Part shown: positions 6,272-6,308 of the stretch, piece after piece
How positions within the stretch are numbered: position 1 is the first letter of the stretch
Layout: each line of letters opens with the position of its first letter
NCBI GenBank assembly: GCA_009936825.1
Contig: JAACDV010000046.1
Span: forward strand, 1-6,308
Origin: Bacteroidota bacterium
Lineage (GTDB): Bacteria; Pseudomonadota; Alphaproteobacteria; Puniceispirillales; Puniceispirillaceae
Length of the DNA: 6,308 bases
Reading direction: 5' to 3'
Translations under genes and position numbers: made by a program
Notes under the pieces: generated by a model
The model's database searches: none
What the model was told of the DNA's origin: nothing
The model's input: only the letters and a program-made list of their open reading frames with translations

Positions 6272-6308
6272 TCTTTAATATCGGTGCCTGTTATATCAGT
6301 GACTGGCA

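Larger units (their letters stand above)
6142..6306 (-). other. Possible C-terminal or broken coding fragment entering from the right edge
   Basis: On the - strand one frame is open from the window edge for 54 codons to a TGA at 6144-6142. The part nearest the edge reads VTDITGTDIKDWADANPDAQ, which has protein-like composition; the part beyond it (about RSNLCSPNLCSLGIK) does not and overlaps the tandem repeat. It could be the end of a convergent gene, a decayed gene whose reading frame has shifted, or chance, since 54 open codons are not rare. I do not recognise a family. Confidence 0.2.
6057..6308. other. Tail downstream of the efflux operon
   Basis: These 252 bases contain no gene I can support with confidence. 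No classic hairpin plus T-run follows the pump stop codon. The tail holds an imperfect tandem repeat (6196-6223), a weak hairpin (6244-6271) and a possible - strand reading frame entering from the right edge. Confidence 0.6.

Noticed and set aside
1..6308. CRISPR arrays, tRNA or rRNA genes, transposases, integrases or attachment sites
   Set aside because: I looked on both strands and saw no repeat-spacer pattern, no RNA gene landmarks and no mobile-element protein or terminal repeats, including around the junction.

Overview
This window is a mosaic of two unrelated kinds of DNA. Positions 1 to about 762 encode an internal piece of a eukaryotic axonemal (ciliary) dynein heavy chain, resembling the DNAH1 inner-arm type. 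It is intron-free here, with strongly G/C-ending codons, as in GC-rich flagellated protists or algae; the exact lineage cannot be decided. From about 751 to 6308 the DNA is bacterial, with more even base composition, short intergenic gaps, a GTG or TTG start and a TAATG gene overlap. The gene content would suit a Gram-negative proteobacterium, possibly a marine alphaproteobacterium; that placement is an impression from protein style, not a search result.

Layout: (1) 1-762, dynein heavy chain fragment, + strand, open at the left edge and broken at the right by the junction. It spans the AAA3 module from the Walker B region onward and carries an EF-hand-like calcium-binding loop. (2) 751-1008, the first ~86 codons of a hydantoinase/oxoprolinase-family gene (hyuA-like), - strand, cut at the junction. 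(3) 1009-1320, a divergent intergenic region with overlapping inverted repeats near the hyuA-like start and a weak promoter candidate for the efflux operon. (4) 1321-2886, a periplasmic membrane-fusion protein with an unusual C-terminal beta-rich domain. (5) 2886-6056, an RND inner-membrane pump, overlapping its partner by one base. (6) 6057-6308, a non-coding tail with an imperfect 15-bp-period tandem repeat, a weak hairpin and a possible reading frame entering from the right edge on the - strand.

Genes 4 and 5 form a translationally coupled two-gene operon encoding the inner-membrane and periplasmic parts of a tripartite efflux pump; the outer-membrane TolC-type partner must be elsewhere. 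The substrate cannot be read from the sequence. The two halves share only a few bases where they meet (751-762), which looks like a chimeric clone, amplification product or assembly join between a protist and a bacterium rather than a natural gene order. Gene transfer cannot be formally excluded without read-level data.

No wholly new system is evident. The points most worth checking are the cross-domain junction, the EF-hand in the dynein, the extra domain on the fusion protein, and the altered proton-relay residues in the pump.
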